From: Asaia bogorensis
Lineage (GTDB): Bacteria; Pseudomonadota; Alphaproteobacteria; SHVZ01
Direction: 5' to 3'
DNA: 35,215 bases
Assembly (NCBI GenBank): GCA_945897335.1
Contig: CAMDFP010000011.1
Span: 1-35,215 of the forward strand
The translations under genes and the position numbers were made by a program. This document shows, piece by piece, positions 9,014 through 17,512 of the stretch. The notes beneath the pieces were generated by a model. The model made no database searches. It was not told the DNA's origin and saw nothing but the letters and a program-made list of their open reading frames with translations. Numbering within the stretch: the first letter of the stretch is position 1; each line of letters starts with the position of its first letter.

Positions 9014-9879
9014 AGCTGCTCGTCACCGGCGGCACCGGCCAGGTCGGCGAGGCGCTGCGCCGTCTCAGCGCTGAACTCGGCGTCACCGTGATCGCGCCAG
9101 GCCGCGACACGCTGGACCTTTCGAAGCCCGGAACCATCCGCCTGCCCGACGGCATCGACGGCGTGATCAACTCCGGCGCCTATACGGCGGTCGACAAGGC
9201 CGAGAGCGAGGGCGCGCTGGCGGTGACCGTGAACGCGGAAGCGCCGGGCGTGTTGGCGGCGGAGGCGGCGAAGATGGGCCTGCCGATCGTGCAGCTCTCG
9301 ACCGACTACGTCTTCGACGGCACCAACCCCGAAACCTATGTCGAGACCGACCCGGTCAATCCGATGTCGATCTACGGCCTCGGCAAAGAAGCCGGCGAAC
9401 GCGCGGTGCGTGACGCCAATCCACGCCACGTGGTGATGCGCACCAGCTGGGTCTATGCCGTCCACGGCAACAACTTCGTCAAGACCATGCTGCGCCTCGG
9501 GAAAGAGCGCGACCAGCTGCGCGTCGTCGCCGACCAGACCGGCGCGCCGACGCTGGCCGACGACATCGCGCGTGCCGCAGTGGCGTGCCTCAAGGGGCTC
9601 CGCGACGGCAAGCCGGCCGGCACCTATCACTACACGGCCGAGGGCGCGACCACCTGGCACGGGCTCGCCAGCCGGATCTGGGACATCGCCGGCCCCCGCC
9701 TCGGCCGCCGCCCGACGATCGAGCCGATCCCGACCTCGGGCTATCCGACGCCGGCCATGCGCCCGATGAACTCGCGCCTCGATTGCGCGAAGATCGTCGC
9801 CACCTTCGGTGTCGTCAGGCGTCCGTGGGAGCAGGCGCTGGACGAGACGCTCTCCCGCCTCCTGGAAGAAAAGCCATGA
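9010..9879 (+). CDS. rfbD: dTDP-4-dehydrorhamnose reductase
   Basis: A protein of 289 residues. [19 protein letters not shown] is the Rossmann NAD(P)H loop; [36 protein letters not shown] holds the family signature and the catalytic Y-x3-K. It reduces dTDP-4-keto-L-rhamnose to dTDP-L-rhamnose, the last step of the pathway. Both ends overlap neighbours by four bases. The ATG at 9010 is chosen because the Rossmann strand starts there; an upstream in-frame extension belongs to the rfbB tail region. Confidence 0.96.
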
Positions 9880-10748
9880 AGGGCATCATCCTCGCCGGCG
9901 GCAGCGGCACGCGGCTGCATCCGCTGACGCTCGCCACATCGAAGCAGCTGCTTCCCGTCAACGACAAGCCGATGATCTACTACCCGCTGGCGACGCTGAT
10001 GCTGGCGGGCATCAAGGACGTGCTGATCATCACCACGCCCGAAGACCAGGCCGCGTTCCAGCGCCTGCTCGGCGACGGCGGCAAATGGGGCGTCCGCATC
10101 TCGTATGCGGTGCAGCCCGTGCCGAACGGGCTCGCCCAGGCCTTCGTCATCGGCCGCGACTTCGTCGGCGGCGAGAAGGCGGCGCTGGTGCTGGGAGACA
10201 ACATCTTCTTCGGCCATGGCCTGACCGAGTCTCTGGCCCGCGCCGCGGCCAATGACACGGGCGCCACCGTCTTCGGCTACTGGGTCAAGGACCCCGAGCG
10301 CTACGGCGTGGTCGCGTTCGACGACGCCGGCAAGCCGACCTCGATCGAGGAGAAGCCGAAGCAGCCGAAGAGCCACTGGGCCGTCACCGGCCTCTATTTC
10401 TACGACGCCCGCATCTGCGACATCGCCGCCACGATCAAGCCGTCGGCGCGCGGAGAATACGAAATTACGGACGTCAACCGCGCCTATCTCGAGATGGGCG
10501 CTTTGAACGTCGAGAAGCTGGGCCGGGGATTCGCCTGGCTCGACACCGGCACCTTCGAGTCGCTGCTCCAGGCCGGCGAGTTCGTGCGCGCGGTCGAGGA
10601 ACGCCAGGGCCTCAAGATCGCCTGTCCGGAAGAGATCGCCTTCCGCCAGGGCTGGATCGATGCTCAGCAGATGAAGAGACTGGCCGAGCCGCTGCTGAAG
10701 TCCGGCTACGGCACCTACCTCCTCGGCGTGCTCGCCGACCACCCGTGA
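9876..10748 (+). CDS. rfbA: Glucose-1-phosphate thymidylyltransferase
   Basis: A protein of 290 residues, the RmlA length. [38 protein letters not shown] is the nucleotidyltransferase signature (GGSGTRL and the [11 protein letters not shown] motif). Further marks are [48 protein letters not shown] and [18 protein letters not shown]. It joins dTTP and glucose-1-phosphate to dTDP-glucose and is normally feedback-inhibited by dTDP-rhamnose. It closes the CBDA operon, and aspS follows after only eight bases, so aspS may be partly transcribed from the rhamnose promoter. Confidence 0.97.
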   Translation: MKGIILAGGSGTRLHPLTLATSKQLLPVNDKPMIYYPLATLMLAGIKDVLIITTPEDQAAFQRLLGDGGKWGVRISYAVQPVPNGLAQAFVIGRDFVGGEKAALVLGDNIFFGHGLTESLARAAANDTGATVFGYWVKDPERYGVVAFDDAGKPTSIEEKPKQPKSHWAVTGLYFYDARICDIAATIKPSARGEYEITDVNRAYLEMGALNVEKLGRGFAWLDTGTFESLLQAGEFVRAVEERQGLKIACPEEIAFRQGWIDAQQMKRLAEPLLKSGYGTYLLGVLADHP

Positions 10749-10756
10749 GAAGCCGC

Positions 10757-12535
10757 ATGCATTCCTACCGCACCCACACCTGCGCCGAGCTGCGCGCGCC
10801 CCAGGTCGGCGAGACCGTCCGGCTGTCCGGCTGGGTCCACCGCAAGCGCGACCACGGCCAGCTGCTGTTCATCGACATCCGCGACCACTATGGCATCACG
10901 CAATGCGTGACCGATGCCTCGAAGCCGGTGTTCAAGGCGGCCGAGGACACGCGCGTCGAAAGCGTGGTCACCGTCACCGGCCGCGTCGTCAAGCGCTCGG
11001 CCGAGACGGTGAACGCGCAGCTGCCGACCGGCGAGATCGAGGTCGTGATCGACGACTACGTCGTGCAGTCGGCGGCCGAGCAGGTGCCGCTCCAGGTGAA
11101 CGCGCAGGAGGACGCCGGAGAGGAGACGCGGCTTCGCTACCGCTTCCTCGATCTCAGGCGGGAACGCATCCACAAGAACATCCTGCTGCGCTCCAAGGTG
11201 ATCGCCTCCATCCGCCGGCGAATGATCGACCAGGGCTTCACCGAGTTCCAGACGCCGATCCTCACCGCCTCGTCGCCTGAGGGTGCCCGCGACTTCCTGG
11301 TGCCGAGCCGGCTTCATCCCGGCAAGTTCTACGCGCTGCCGCAGGCCCCGCAGCAGTTCAAGCAGCTGCTGATGGTGGCGGGATTCGATCGCTACTTCCA
11401 GATCGCACCGTGCTTCCGCGACGAGGACAGCCGCGCCGACCGCTCGCCCGGCGAGTTCTACCAGCTCGACTTCGAGATGAGCTTCGTCACGCAAGAAGAC
11501 GTCTTCGCCGCGATCGAGCCGGTGATCGCCGGCGTCTTCGACGAGTTCGCCGACGGTCGCAGCGTGACCAAGCCGCCGTTCCCGCGCATCGCGTACGCAG
11601 AGTCGATGCTGAAATACGGCAATGACAAGCCCGACCTCCGCAACCCGCTGGTGATCGCCGACGTCAGCAAGGTCTTCGCAGGCTCCGGCTTCGGCATCTT
11701 CGCCAAGGCGATCGAGAAGGGCGGCGTGGTCCGCGGCATTCCCGCGCCGAAGACCGCCGACAAGCCGCGCAGCTTCTTCGACAAGATGAACGACTGGGCC
11801 CGCGAGCAGGGCTATCCGGGTCTGGGATACATCGTCTTCGAGAAGGGCGAGGCCAAGGGACCCATTGCGAAGTTCCTGGATGCCGATCGTCTCGCCACGC
11901 TCAAGGCCGCGACCGGCGCCGGCGACGGCGATGCCGTGTTCTTCTCCGCCGGCAAGGCGGACGACGCCGCCAAGCTCGCCGGCCTCGCGCGCACGCGCGT
12001 CGGCACCGAGCTCGATCTCATCGAGAAGAGGGCGTTCAAGTTCTGCTGGATCGTCGACTTCCCGATGTACGAGAAGGACGAGACCACCGGCGCCATCGGC
12101 TTCAGCCACAACCCGTTCTCGATGCCGCAGGGCGGCCTCGAGGCGCTGACCACCAAGGACCCGCTCGACATCCTGGCCTACCAGTACGACATCGTCTGCA
12201 ACGGCGTCGAGCTGTCCTCGGGCGCGATCCGGAACCACAAGCCCGAGATCATGCTGAAGGCCTTTGAGATCGCCGGCTATGGGCCCGAGGTGGTGGAGAA
12301 GAAGTTCGGCGGCATGCTGAACGCGTTCCGCTACGGCGCCCCGCCGCACGGCGGCTCGGCGCCCGGCATCGACCGCATCGTCATGCTGATCGCCGACGAA
12401 CCCAACATCCGCGAGGTCATCGTCTTCCCGATGAACCAGCGCGCCGAAGACCTGATGATGGGCGCGCCGTCCGAGGTGACCGAGAAGCAGCTCCGCGAAC
12501 TCTCGATCCGCATCGCCGCCCCGCCGAAGGCATGA
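10757..12535 (+). CDS. aspS: Aspartyl-tRNA synthetase
   Basis: A protein of 592 residues, a bacterial-type AspRS. It has the N-terminal OB-fold anticodon domain ([31 protein letters not shown]), the class II core with motif 2 [24 protein letters not shown], the inserted GAD domain (about residues 290-420), and motif 3 in [16 protein letters not shown]. The start is ATG at 10757; an in-frame GTG twelve bases earlier overlaps the rfbA stop. It charges tRNA-Asp. Alphaproteobacteria often use a non-discriminating AspRS that also charges tRNA-Asn, but this cannot be decided by eye. Finding an essential gene directly behind a sugar operon is unusual. Confidence 0.98.
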   Translation: MHSYRTHTCAELRAPQVGETVRLSGWVHRKRDHGQLLFIDIRDHYGITQCVTDASKPVFKAAEDTRVESVVTVTGRVVKRSAETVNAQLPTGEIEVVIDDYVVQSAAEQVPLQVNAQEDAGEETRLRYRFLDLRRERIHKNILLRSKVIASIRRRMIDQGFTEFQTPILTASSPEGARDFLVPSRLHPGKFYALPQAPQQFKQLLMVAGFDRYFQIAPCFRDEDSRADRSPGEFYQLDFEMSFVTQEDVFAAIEPVIAGVFDEFADGRSVTKPPFPRIAYAESMLKYGNDKPDLRNPLVIADVSKVFAGSGFGIFAKAIEKGGVVRGIPAPKTADKPRSFFDKMNDWAREQGYPGLGYIVFEKGEAKGPIAKFLDADRLATLKAATGAGDGDAVFFSAGKADDAAKLAGLARTRVGTELDLIEKRAFKFCWIVDFPMYEKDETTGAIGFSHNPFSMPQGGLEALTTKDPLDILAYQYDIVCNGVELSSGAIRNHKPEIMLKAFEIAGYGPEVVEKKFGGMLNAFRYGAPPHGGSAPGIDRIVMLIADEPNIREVIVFPMNQRAEDLMMGAPSEVTEKQLRELSIRIAAPPKA

Positions 12536-12551
12536 GGCCGACGGCTTCGAG

Positions 12552-13286
12552 ATGAGCCCTCCTCTCCGCCCCAAGGCCATCCTCTTCGATCTCGACGACA
12601 CGCTGATCTCCTCCTCCGGCGAACGGCAGGAGGTGTGGGCGGATACGCTGGCGCCGGTGACCCATCGCCTCGGCGGCCATGCCCATGAGGCGATCGTCAA
12701 GGCGATGGAAGCGGAGATGCGCTGGTTCTGGGCGGACCCGGTGCGCCATCGCGAGGGCCGGCTCGACATGGCGCGCACCCGCCATCGCCTGGTCTCGGGC
12801 GCGCTCGGAAAGCTCGGCCTCTATGATCCGACGCTGGTCGCCGACATCGCCGAGGGCTTCCGGGTGAATCGCGACCGGCGGGTCAAGCTGTTCGACGACG
12901 CGCATCGCGTGCTGGACACGCTGAAGACCGCCGGCATCCAGCTCTGCCTGATCACCAACGGCGAGGCGGCGGTGCAGCGGGCCAAGGTCGAGCGCTTCGA
13001 TCTCGAGCACCGCTTCCACCACATCCAGATCGAGGGCGAGCATCCGTTCGGCAAGCCCGAGCCCGCCGCCTATGCGCATGCGCTGGAGACGCTGGGATCG
13101 CTTCACGGCGAGGCCTGGATCATCGGCGACAACCTCGAATGGGAGGTGTCGGTGCCGCAGACGCTCGGCTTCGCCCGTTCGATCTGGTACGACGCCTTCG
13201 GCCGCGGCCTGCCGAAGACCACCGAGGTGCGTCCCGATCACGTGCTGACCCGGCTTCGCGACCTGCTGCCGATGGTGGCCCCGTGA
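12552..13286 (+). CDS. HAD-family hydrolase (phosphoglycolate phosphatase-like)
   Basis: A protein of 244 residues with all four HAD motifs: I, LFDLDDTLI with the nucleophilic Asp and acid/base Asp; II, CLITNGE; III, the lysine of PFGKPEPAAYAHAL; IV, WIIGDNLEWEV. The cap is the helical C1 type between motifs I and II. It probably dephosphorylates a small metabolite; the substrate is not predictable. It lies 16 bases after aspS and its stop overlaps the GTG start of the next gene (GTGA), so it is likely part of the same transcript. Confidence 0.9.
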   Translation: MSPPLRPKAILFDLDDTLISSSGERQEVWADTLAPVTHRLGGHAHEAIVKAMEAEMRWFWADPVRHREGRLDMARTRHRLVSGALGKLGLYDPTLVADIAEGFRVNRDRRVKLFDDAHRVLDTLKTAGIQLCLITNGEAAVQRAKVERFDLEHRFHHIQIEGEHPFGKPEPAAYAHALETLGSLHGEAWIIGDNLEWEVSVPQTLGFARSIWYDAFGRGLPKTTEVRPDHVLTRLRDLLPMVAP

Positions 13287-13744
13287 ACGACGCGCCCTCC
13301 GTCCTCGGCCCCCGCGCCGAGATCGCCCTCACCTATTGGCAGGAGCTCTGCCGCGGCCGGCGGATGCCGGCGCGCGCCGACCTCGACCCGGCCGCGATCC
13401 CGAAGCTGCTGACCGGAGTCTTGCTGGTCGACGTGCTCCGCGATCCCCTCGACTTCCGCTACCGGTTGGTGGGATCGGACATCGACGCGATCTCGCACCG
13501 GAACTTCCGTGGCGTGCGCTTCTCCGAGATCCTCTACATGCGCCGCGGCAATCGCCTCTGGGCGCAGTACCAGGAGGTGGCGGAGACCGGGCGGCCGCTG
13601 TGGTCGGAGGTGCCCTATGTCGGTGCCGACCCGTTCATCCGCCGCATGCTGCATTGCCTGATGCCGCTCGGCGTCGACGGCAGGACCGTCGACATGATTT
13701 TCGCCATGGTCGACATCGAGCGGATAACGGTCGCCGCCGCCTGA
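13283..13744 (+). CDS. PAS_5-type domain protein 1
   Basis: A protein of 153 residues read from GTG at 13283, which overlaps the HAD stop (13284-13286). No better start exists, and translational coupling explains the lack of a ribosome site. Sequence ALTYWQELCRGRRMPARADLDPAAIPKLLTGVLLVDV..DFRYRLVGSDIDAISHRNFRG fits the PAS_5 family (small PAS proteins common in Rhodospirillales and Rhizobiales). The C-terminal part LMPLGVDGRTVDMIFAMVDIE is the last PAS strand. There is no output domain, so it may sense a ligand and act through a partner, or be structural. Two more members follow within 1.2 kb. Confidence 0.82.
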   Translation: MNDAPSVLGPRAEIALTYWQELCRGRRMPARADLDPAAIPKLLTGVLLVDVLRDPLDFRYRLVGSDIDAISHRNFRGVRFSEILYMRRGNRLWAQYQEVAETGRPLWSEVPYVGADPFIRRMLHCLMPLGVDGRTVDMIFAMVDIERITVAAA

Positions 13745-13799
13745 GAATTCGTCGCCGGCATCAACCGGCACGAAAGCATTGCCGGACGATACTGCCGGC

Positions 13800-14039
13800 A
13801 TGTCGATCCCAGCCGCCTTCCCCACCTACCTGTCCGCGCTGCTCCAGCTCTGGACCGACAAGTGCCGTGGCCGCGCGCTCCCGGCGCGCAGGGACTTCCT
13901 CACGATCGACCTCGAGCCCTGGCTCTCCGAGCTTCGCCTGGTCGCCGTCCGGCCCGAAGGCATGCGCTTCATCGTCTTCGCAGCCGGTCCCGTCAGCCGC
14001 GACGGCGTCGAGATGGTGCCGACGGCCGTCGCAAGCTAG
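13800..14039 (+). CDS. Short PAS_5-like protein 2 (probably truncated)
   Basis: A frame of 79 codons starting at ATG 13800 (TTG at 13779 is possible). Residues 8-40, YLSALLQLWTDKCRGRALPARRDFLTIDLEPWLSELRLV, align by eye with the start of protein 1 (LTYWQELCRGRRMPARADLDP..IPKLLTGVLLV). After ~60 residues it ends, so the second half of the PAS fold found in its neighbours is missing. The tail SRDGVEMVPTAVAS could instead be a direct join to the last strand. It could be a decayed duplicate or a deliberately short form. A weak ribosome site lowers confidence. Confidence 0.55.
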   Translation: MSIPAAFPTYLSALLQLWTDKCRGRALPARRDFLTIDLEPWLSELRLVAVRPEGMRFIVFAAGPVSRDGVEMVPTAVAS

Positions 14040-14457
14040 CGGCGGCCGCGCCGGCCTCCCTTTACCTGCGTCTACCTCCCGTCTACCGCCTGAGAGATCC
14101 GGCGGCATCGCCGGGGCCTTCTTCTTGTCGACCCCGGCATCCGCGGCAAGACTAGGCGCCGACACATCTCGACTCCGCCGGTCAAGTCTTGGGCACGCGA
14201 AGATATGGGACAGTCCTAAGCTCCGTCCCGCCGGACGAAATCTCCGATTTTATGCGGCGATGATCTCCGCTCTTTGCAACCTGCCGGCTTTCGCCTAACA
14301 TCCCTTCCAAGCCGTCGTGCGCAATCCTGAAAAGAGGCATTCCGATCACACGCGCTACTTTACGTAGAGAATAGCGCAAAGCCCACGATCTAAGGCCGGG
14401 ATGCCGGTGGGGAATGAGCATCCCGTCAAAAAGAACGACAATCGGGGCGGGGGAAGA
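14040..14457. other. 418-base gap between PAS_5 genes 2 and 3
   Basis: No convincing gene or RNA is seen. Base composition is more mixed than in the flanking genes. A GGCC/GGCC stem near 14044-14057 and the short CTAC..GTAG pairing near 14355-14367 are the only structures. It presumably holds the promoter for the gene at 14458. An in-frame ATG at 14401 would extend that gene but has no good ribosome site. Confidence 0.4.
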
Positions 14458-14952
14458 ATGGGGTCTCAGTTCGGTGACGAGCGGCTGGCTCGTCTCTATC
14501 GATATTGGTGGCAGAAGCGTGACGGCGGGGTGGCGCCGCACCGGTCCGACCTCAATCCGGCGGAGATCCCGGACCTGTTGCCGATCCTGCATCTGATCGA
14601 CGTCCGCTGGGAGCCGTTGTCGTTCCGCCATCGCCTGGTCGGGACCGAGATCGTCGAGTGGCTGGAACGCGACGTGACCGGCAAGGAGATCTCCGCCGAT
14701 CTCTACGGCTCGCACGCGACCGGATTGCTGGCCACCCTCGAGCAGCTGGCACGGGAGGCGCGGCCCTTTCGTCGCCGGACCCGGCTCTACTGGCATCGCC
14801 GCGACTGGCTGACGACCGAGACGGTCGAGCTGCCGCTGGTCGACGACCAGGGCCGGACCGCGATGATTCTGCGCGGCGCGACCTTTTCGGCGCTCACCCG
14901 CGATTTCCCCGAGGAGATGGAATTCGAGCCGCTGGCACCGCCGGAGGCGTGA
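14458..14952 (+). CDS. PAS_5-type domain protein 3
   Basis: A protein of 164 residues from the ATG at 14458, behind CGGGGGAAG; an ATG at 14401 would add 19 residues of no clear character. DERLARLYRYWWQKRDGGVAPHRSDLNPAEIPDLLPILHLIDVRWEPLSFRHRLVGTEIVEWLERDVTGKEI matches the PAS_5 pattern of protein 1: the Y-W opening, P-R-DL-PAEIP, the F-RLVG-EI strand and the TGK/GV turn. The C-terminal half (ETVELPLVDDQGRTAMILRGATFSAL) completes the PAS sheet. No output domain is present. The related gene at 13283 is ~1.2 kb upstream on the same strand. Confidence 0.82.
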   Translation: MGSQFGDERLARLYRYWWQKRDGGVAPHRSDLNPAEIPDLLPILHLIDVRWEPLSFRHRLVGTEIVEWLERDVTGKEISADLYGSHATGLLATLEQLAREARPFRRRTRLYWHRRDWLTTETVELPLVDDQGRTAMILRGATFSALTRDFPEEMEFEPLAPPEA

Positions 14953-14978
14953 CCCCGGCGGCAATCAGACCGGCGTCG

Positions 14979-15134
14979 TCAGTCGGCGACGTCCTGCAGA
15001 CGGCGGGCGTGGTCGAGATTGGCCAGCGTCCGCCAGCAGGCCGAGGCCGCTTCCGCCCCCTTGATGAGGAAATGCTCGCGGAAGAACCGTCGGTGCCAAC
15101 CGGTTCCACCCCGTCTTCCGAAGCCCTCGCGATA
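14979..15134 (-). pseudogene. Possible 3' remnant of a lost gene
   Basis: On the minus strand, 51 open codons end in TGA at 14979. The reading includes WHRRFFREHFLIKGAEAA and WRTLANLDHARRLQDVAD, which looks like a true protein end, and third codon positions are nearly all G or C from the FFREHF segment onward. There is no start codon in the frame, and a TAA closes it upstream at 15138-15140, within the TetR operator. I read it as the C-terminal stump of a gene whose front was lost when the tetR-exporter unit arrived. I do not recognise the family. Confidence 0.4.
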
Positions 15135-15158
15135 ATTTTAGATCGCACGATCTAAAAT
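15135..15158. promoter_or_regulatory. Perfect 24-base palindrome, likely TetR operator
   Basis: ATTTTAGATCG (15135-15145) and CGATCTAAAAT (15148-15158) are perfect inverted copies around a two-base centre. It ends 18 bases before the tetR start, and the AT-rich arms could overlap the -10 region. Symmetry, size and location are typical of a TetR dimer site. Binding by the adjacent regulator is inferred. Confidence 0.75.
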
Positions 15159-15176
15159 CCCGTTAGGCTCGCGGCC

Positions 15177-15782
15177 ATGGCGAGGCCACGCGAGTTCGAC
15201 GACGCTGCCGTGCTGGACGCGGCGATCGACTGCTTCTGGGCGGAAGGATTCGGCGGGACCTCGATCCGGGACTTGAGCGAGCGCATGGGGATCAGCGGCC
15301 CCAGCCTCTACAACGCCTTCGGCGACAAGCACGGCCTCTTCATCCAGTCGATCGAGCGCTATCTCGACCAGACCATGCGCGAGCGCATCGCCCGCCTGGA
15401 AGGATCGATGGCGCCGGCCGCCGCCATCCGCGCCTTCTTCGCCGAGGTGGTCAAGCGGGCGCTGGGCGACCCCGAGCGCCGCGGCTGCTTCCTCCTCAAC
15501 GTCGCACTCGAGCGCTCCAACGACCCCGAGCTCGGTGATTCCATCGCCGGATATCTCGGCGAGATCGAGGCCTTCTTCCGGCGCCAGATCGCCGCCGGCC
15601 AGGCCGACGGCTCGATCGCCTCCCGGCAGAGCGCGATCGACCTCGCCCGCATGCTGCTCGGCGTCATCCTCGGCCTCCGCGTCATCGCGCGAGTCAACCC
15701 CAGCCGGCCCCTGATCGAGGGCATGGCGCGCACCGCGCTTGCCGCCCTCGATCCCGACCCGCACCCCAGACGGCGCGCCTGA
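15177..15782 (+). CDS. TetR-family transcriptional regulator
   Basis: A protein of 201 residues. The DNA-binding head is residues ~5-50: MARPREFDDAAVLDAAIDCFWAEGFGGTSIRDLSERMGISGPSLYNAFGDKHGLF, with the recognition helix SGPSLYNAFGDK. The C-terminal ligand domain includes RRGCFLLNVALERSNDPELGDSIAGYLGEIEAFFRRQIAAGQADGS, characteristic of the AcrR/TetR_C_33-like group. It should repress its own operon through the palindrome 18 bases upstream and release on binding a small molecule. The exporter gene starts one base after its stop, so it probably controls export of its inducer. Confidence 0.93.
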   Translation: MARPREFDDAAVLDAAIDCFWAEGFGGTSIRDLSERMGISGPSLYNAFGDKHGLFIQSIERYLDQTMRERIARLEGSMAPAAAIRAFFAEVVKRALGDPERRGCFLLNVALERSNDPELGDSIAGYLGEIEAFFRRQIAAGQADGSIASRQSAIDLARMLLGVILGLRVIARVNPSRPLIEGMARTALAALDPDPHPRRRA

Positions 15783-15783
15783 C

Positions 15784-16722
15784 ATGGACCAGTCGGGGGG
15801 ACATCCGGGAGAGACCGAGGCGGCGGCGCGCAAGCGCACGCGTCTCGGCATCGCCATCGGCATCGCCATGGCGCTGGGCGCGGCCTCCTCGTTCTCGGTC
15901 GCGCGCGGCGGCATCCTTCACGGCGTCCACCCCGAAGACATCACGCTGCTGCGCTTCGCCGTCGCCGGGCTGATCTTCCTGCCCTTCGTCCTCTGGCGCG
16001 GCATCGGCAACCTCGCCGGCATCGGCTGGGGACGCGGCCTGCTGCTGGCGCTCACCGCCGGGCCGGCGGCGGCTTTCCTGCAGGTCGGCGGCTTCGCCTA
16101 CGCGCCGCTGGCCCATGGCGCGGTGCTGGTGCCGATGTCGGTGACCGTCTTCTGCTCGGTGATGGCGGTGGTGGTGCTGAAGGAGCGCCACGGCCCCCGG
16201 CACGCCGTCGGCACCTTCGGCATCCTGGCCGGCCTCGGATTGATCGGCGGCGAGGGCCTGATGTCCGGTGGTGCCGGGGTGTGGATCGGCGATCTGATGT
16301 TCATCTCGTCGGGCGTCCTCTGGGGCAGCTACACGCTGCTGTTCCGCTACTGGCGGCTGGACGCGGTGGCCGGGATCGCGGTCGTCAGCGTGATCTCGCT
16401 CTTCGCCATGCTGATCGTCTATCCGCTGTTCTTCTCGCTGCCCCACCTCCTCGCGCTCCCGGCGCACGACGTCTTCCTCCAGGGGCTGACCCAGGGCCTG
16501 CTCAGCGGCACGCTCTCGACCATCGCCTACAACTGGATCGTCATCCTGCTGGGCGCCGGACGCGCCGTGCTGTTCCCGGCGCTGGTGCCGGGCGTGGCGA
16601 TCCTCTTCGGCATTCCGATCCTGGGCGAGTGGCCGACGCTGATCCAGCTCCTCGGCCTCGCCTTCGCGATGATCGGCCTCCTGGTCGCGCTCGGCATTCT
16701 CCGCTGGCCAGCCTCGCGATGA
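15784..16722 (+). CDS. DMT/EamA-family transporter
   Basis: A protein of 312 residues with about ten membrane helices in two repeated EamA halves. The first runs from LGIAIGIAMALGAASSFSVARGGI, the second from GDLMFISSGVLWGSYTLLFRYW to ILGEWPTLIQLLGLAFAMIGLLVAL. The positions TLLRFAVAGLIFLPFVLW and PVVPGVAILFGIPILGEWPT-like segments are typical of the family. The ATG at 15784 follows the tetR stop by one base. Members export amino acids, drugs or metabolites; the substrate is unknown. Its control by the adjacent TetR is likely. It converges with the Crp/Fnr gene, with 19 bases between stops. Confidence 0.92.
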   Translation: MDQSGGHPGETEAAARKRTRLGIAIGIAMALGAASSFSVARGGILHGVHPEDITLLRFAVAGLIFLPFVLWRGIGNLAGIGWGRGLLLALTAGPAAAFLQVGGFAYAPLAHGAVLVPMSVTVFCSVMAVVVLKERHGPRHAVGTFGILAGLGLIGGEGLMSGGAGVWIGDLMFISSGVLWGSYTLLFRYWRLDAVAGIAVVSVISLFAMLIVYPLFFSLPHLLALPAHDVFLQGLTQGLLSGTLSTIAYNWIVILLGAGRAVLFPALVPGVAILFGIPILGEWPTLIQLLGLAFAMIGLLVALGILRWPASR

Positions 16723-16741
16723 AGCGGCGACCCTGCTTGTG

Positions 16742-17512
16742 TCACAGCCCGGCGGCGCGACTTTTCGACGTCGGCCGATCGCCGAGCAGCCGGTCGAACT
16801 CCTTTCGGGAAACCGAATAGCATTCACAGGTGCGGCGTTCGAGCGCGCGCCGGTCGAGGATCGAGACGTTGCCGCGTTTATAGCGGATGAGGCCGTCGCG
16901 CTGCAGGGCGCCTGCCGCGGCCGTAACGCCGGTGCGCTGGACCCCCAGCATCATGGCAAGGAACTCCTGCGTCAGCAGGAACTCGTCGGACTGCATGCGG
17001 TCGTGTGTCATCAGCATCCAGCGGCTGCACCGCTGCTGGATCGAGTGAAACTGATTGCACGCGGCGGACTGGGCCACCTGGTTGAAGAAGGCGTGGGCAT
17101 AGCGAAGCATCACCGCCCGCATCGACGTACTTCGCGCCAGCTCCGCCTTGAACAGCGATGCCTTCATCCTGAGCCCGGTACCGGGAACCTGGACGTAGAC
17201 GCTGGTGGGCGCCCTGCCGTCGCCGAAAATGATGGGCAAGCCGACAATGCCCTCGTTGCCGACGGTCCCGACTTCCGCCGCCTTGCCGTCCTCCATCGTG
17301 TTCACCAGCGAGCCGACACCTGTCTCGATGAAGTAGACCGAGGTGATGGCCTCGTGCGCGCGATAAAGCGATTGCCTGTATTCGAGCGGAATTCGTCGAA
17401 GATGCGGACGAAGTCGCGCGTAGTCTCCCCGTGCCAGCAAACCGAGCAATCGATTGCCGCCCGGGCCCGCTGCCTTGCGCGCAGCCATCGCCTTGCCGCT
17501 CCGGTCGGTCAT
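16742..17512 (-). CDS. Crp/Fnr-family transcriptional regulator
   Basis: A protein of 256 residues from ATG at 17512 (MTDRSGKAMAARKAAGPGGNRLLGLL), with GAGAAAG upstream; the frame is open further, but without protein character. Residues ~20-145 are a cyclic-nucleotide-type beta barrel (ITSVYFIETGVGSLVNTMEDGKAAEVGTVGNEGIVGLPII), followed by the long dimer helix and a winged helix (LLTQEFLAMMLGVQRTGVTAAAGALQRDGLIRYKRGNVSILDRRALE). The N-terminal cysteines of FNR are missing, so no iron-sulfur cluster is expected. The recognition helix (QRTGVTAAAGAL) lacks the E-x2-SR of FNR. It is divergent from the sensor kinase across a 364-base region. Confidence 0.92.
   Translation of the reverse strand: MTDRSGKAMAARKAAGPGGNRLLGLLARGDYARLRPHLRRIPLEYRQSLYRAHEAITSVYFIETGVGSLVNTMEDGKAAEVGTVGNEGIVGLPIIFGDGRAPTSVYVQVPGTGLRMKASLFKAELARSTSMRAVMLRYAHAFFNQVAQSAACNQFHSIQQRCSRWMLMTHDRMQSDEFLLTQEFLAMMLGVQRTGVTAAAGALQRDGLIRYKRGNVSILDRRALERRTCECYSVSRKEFDRLLGDRPTSKSRAAGL

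Noticed and set aside
10715-12778. A 687-codon open frame on the minus strand opposite aspS
   Set aside because: It is antisense to a certain aspS; its sequence is Arg/Ala/Leu/Gly/Asp-rich shadow without any domain, as expected from high-GC codon bias.
14384-14393. CACGATCTAA, like one arm of the tetR operator
   Set aside because: Only a half site without a symmetrical partner; chance is likely.
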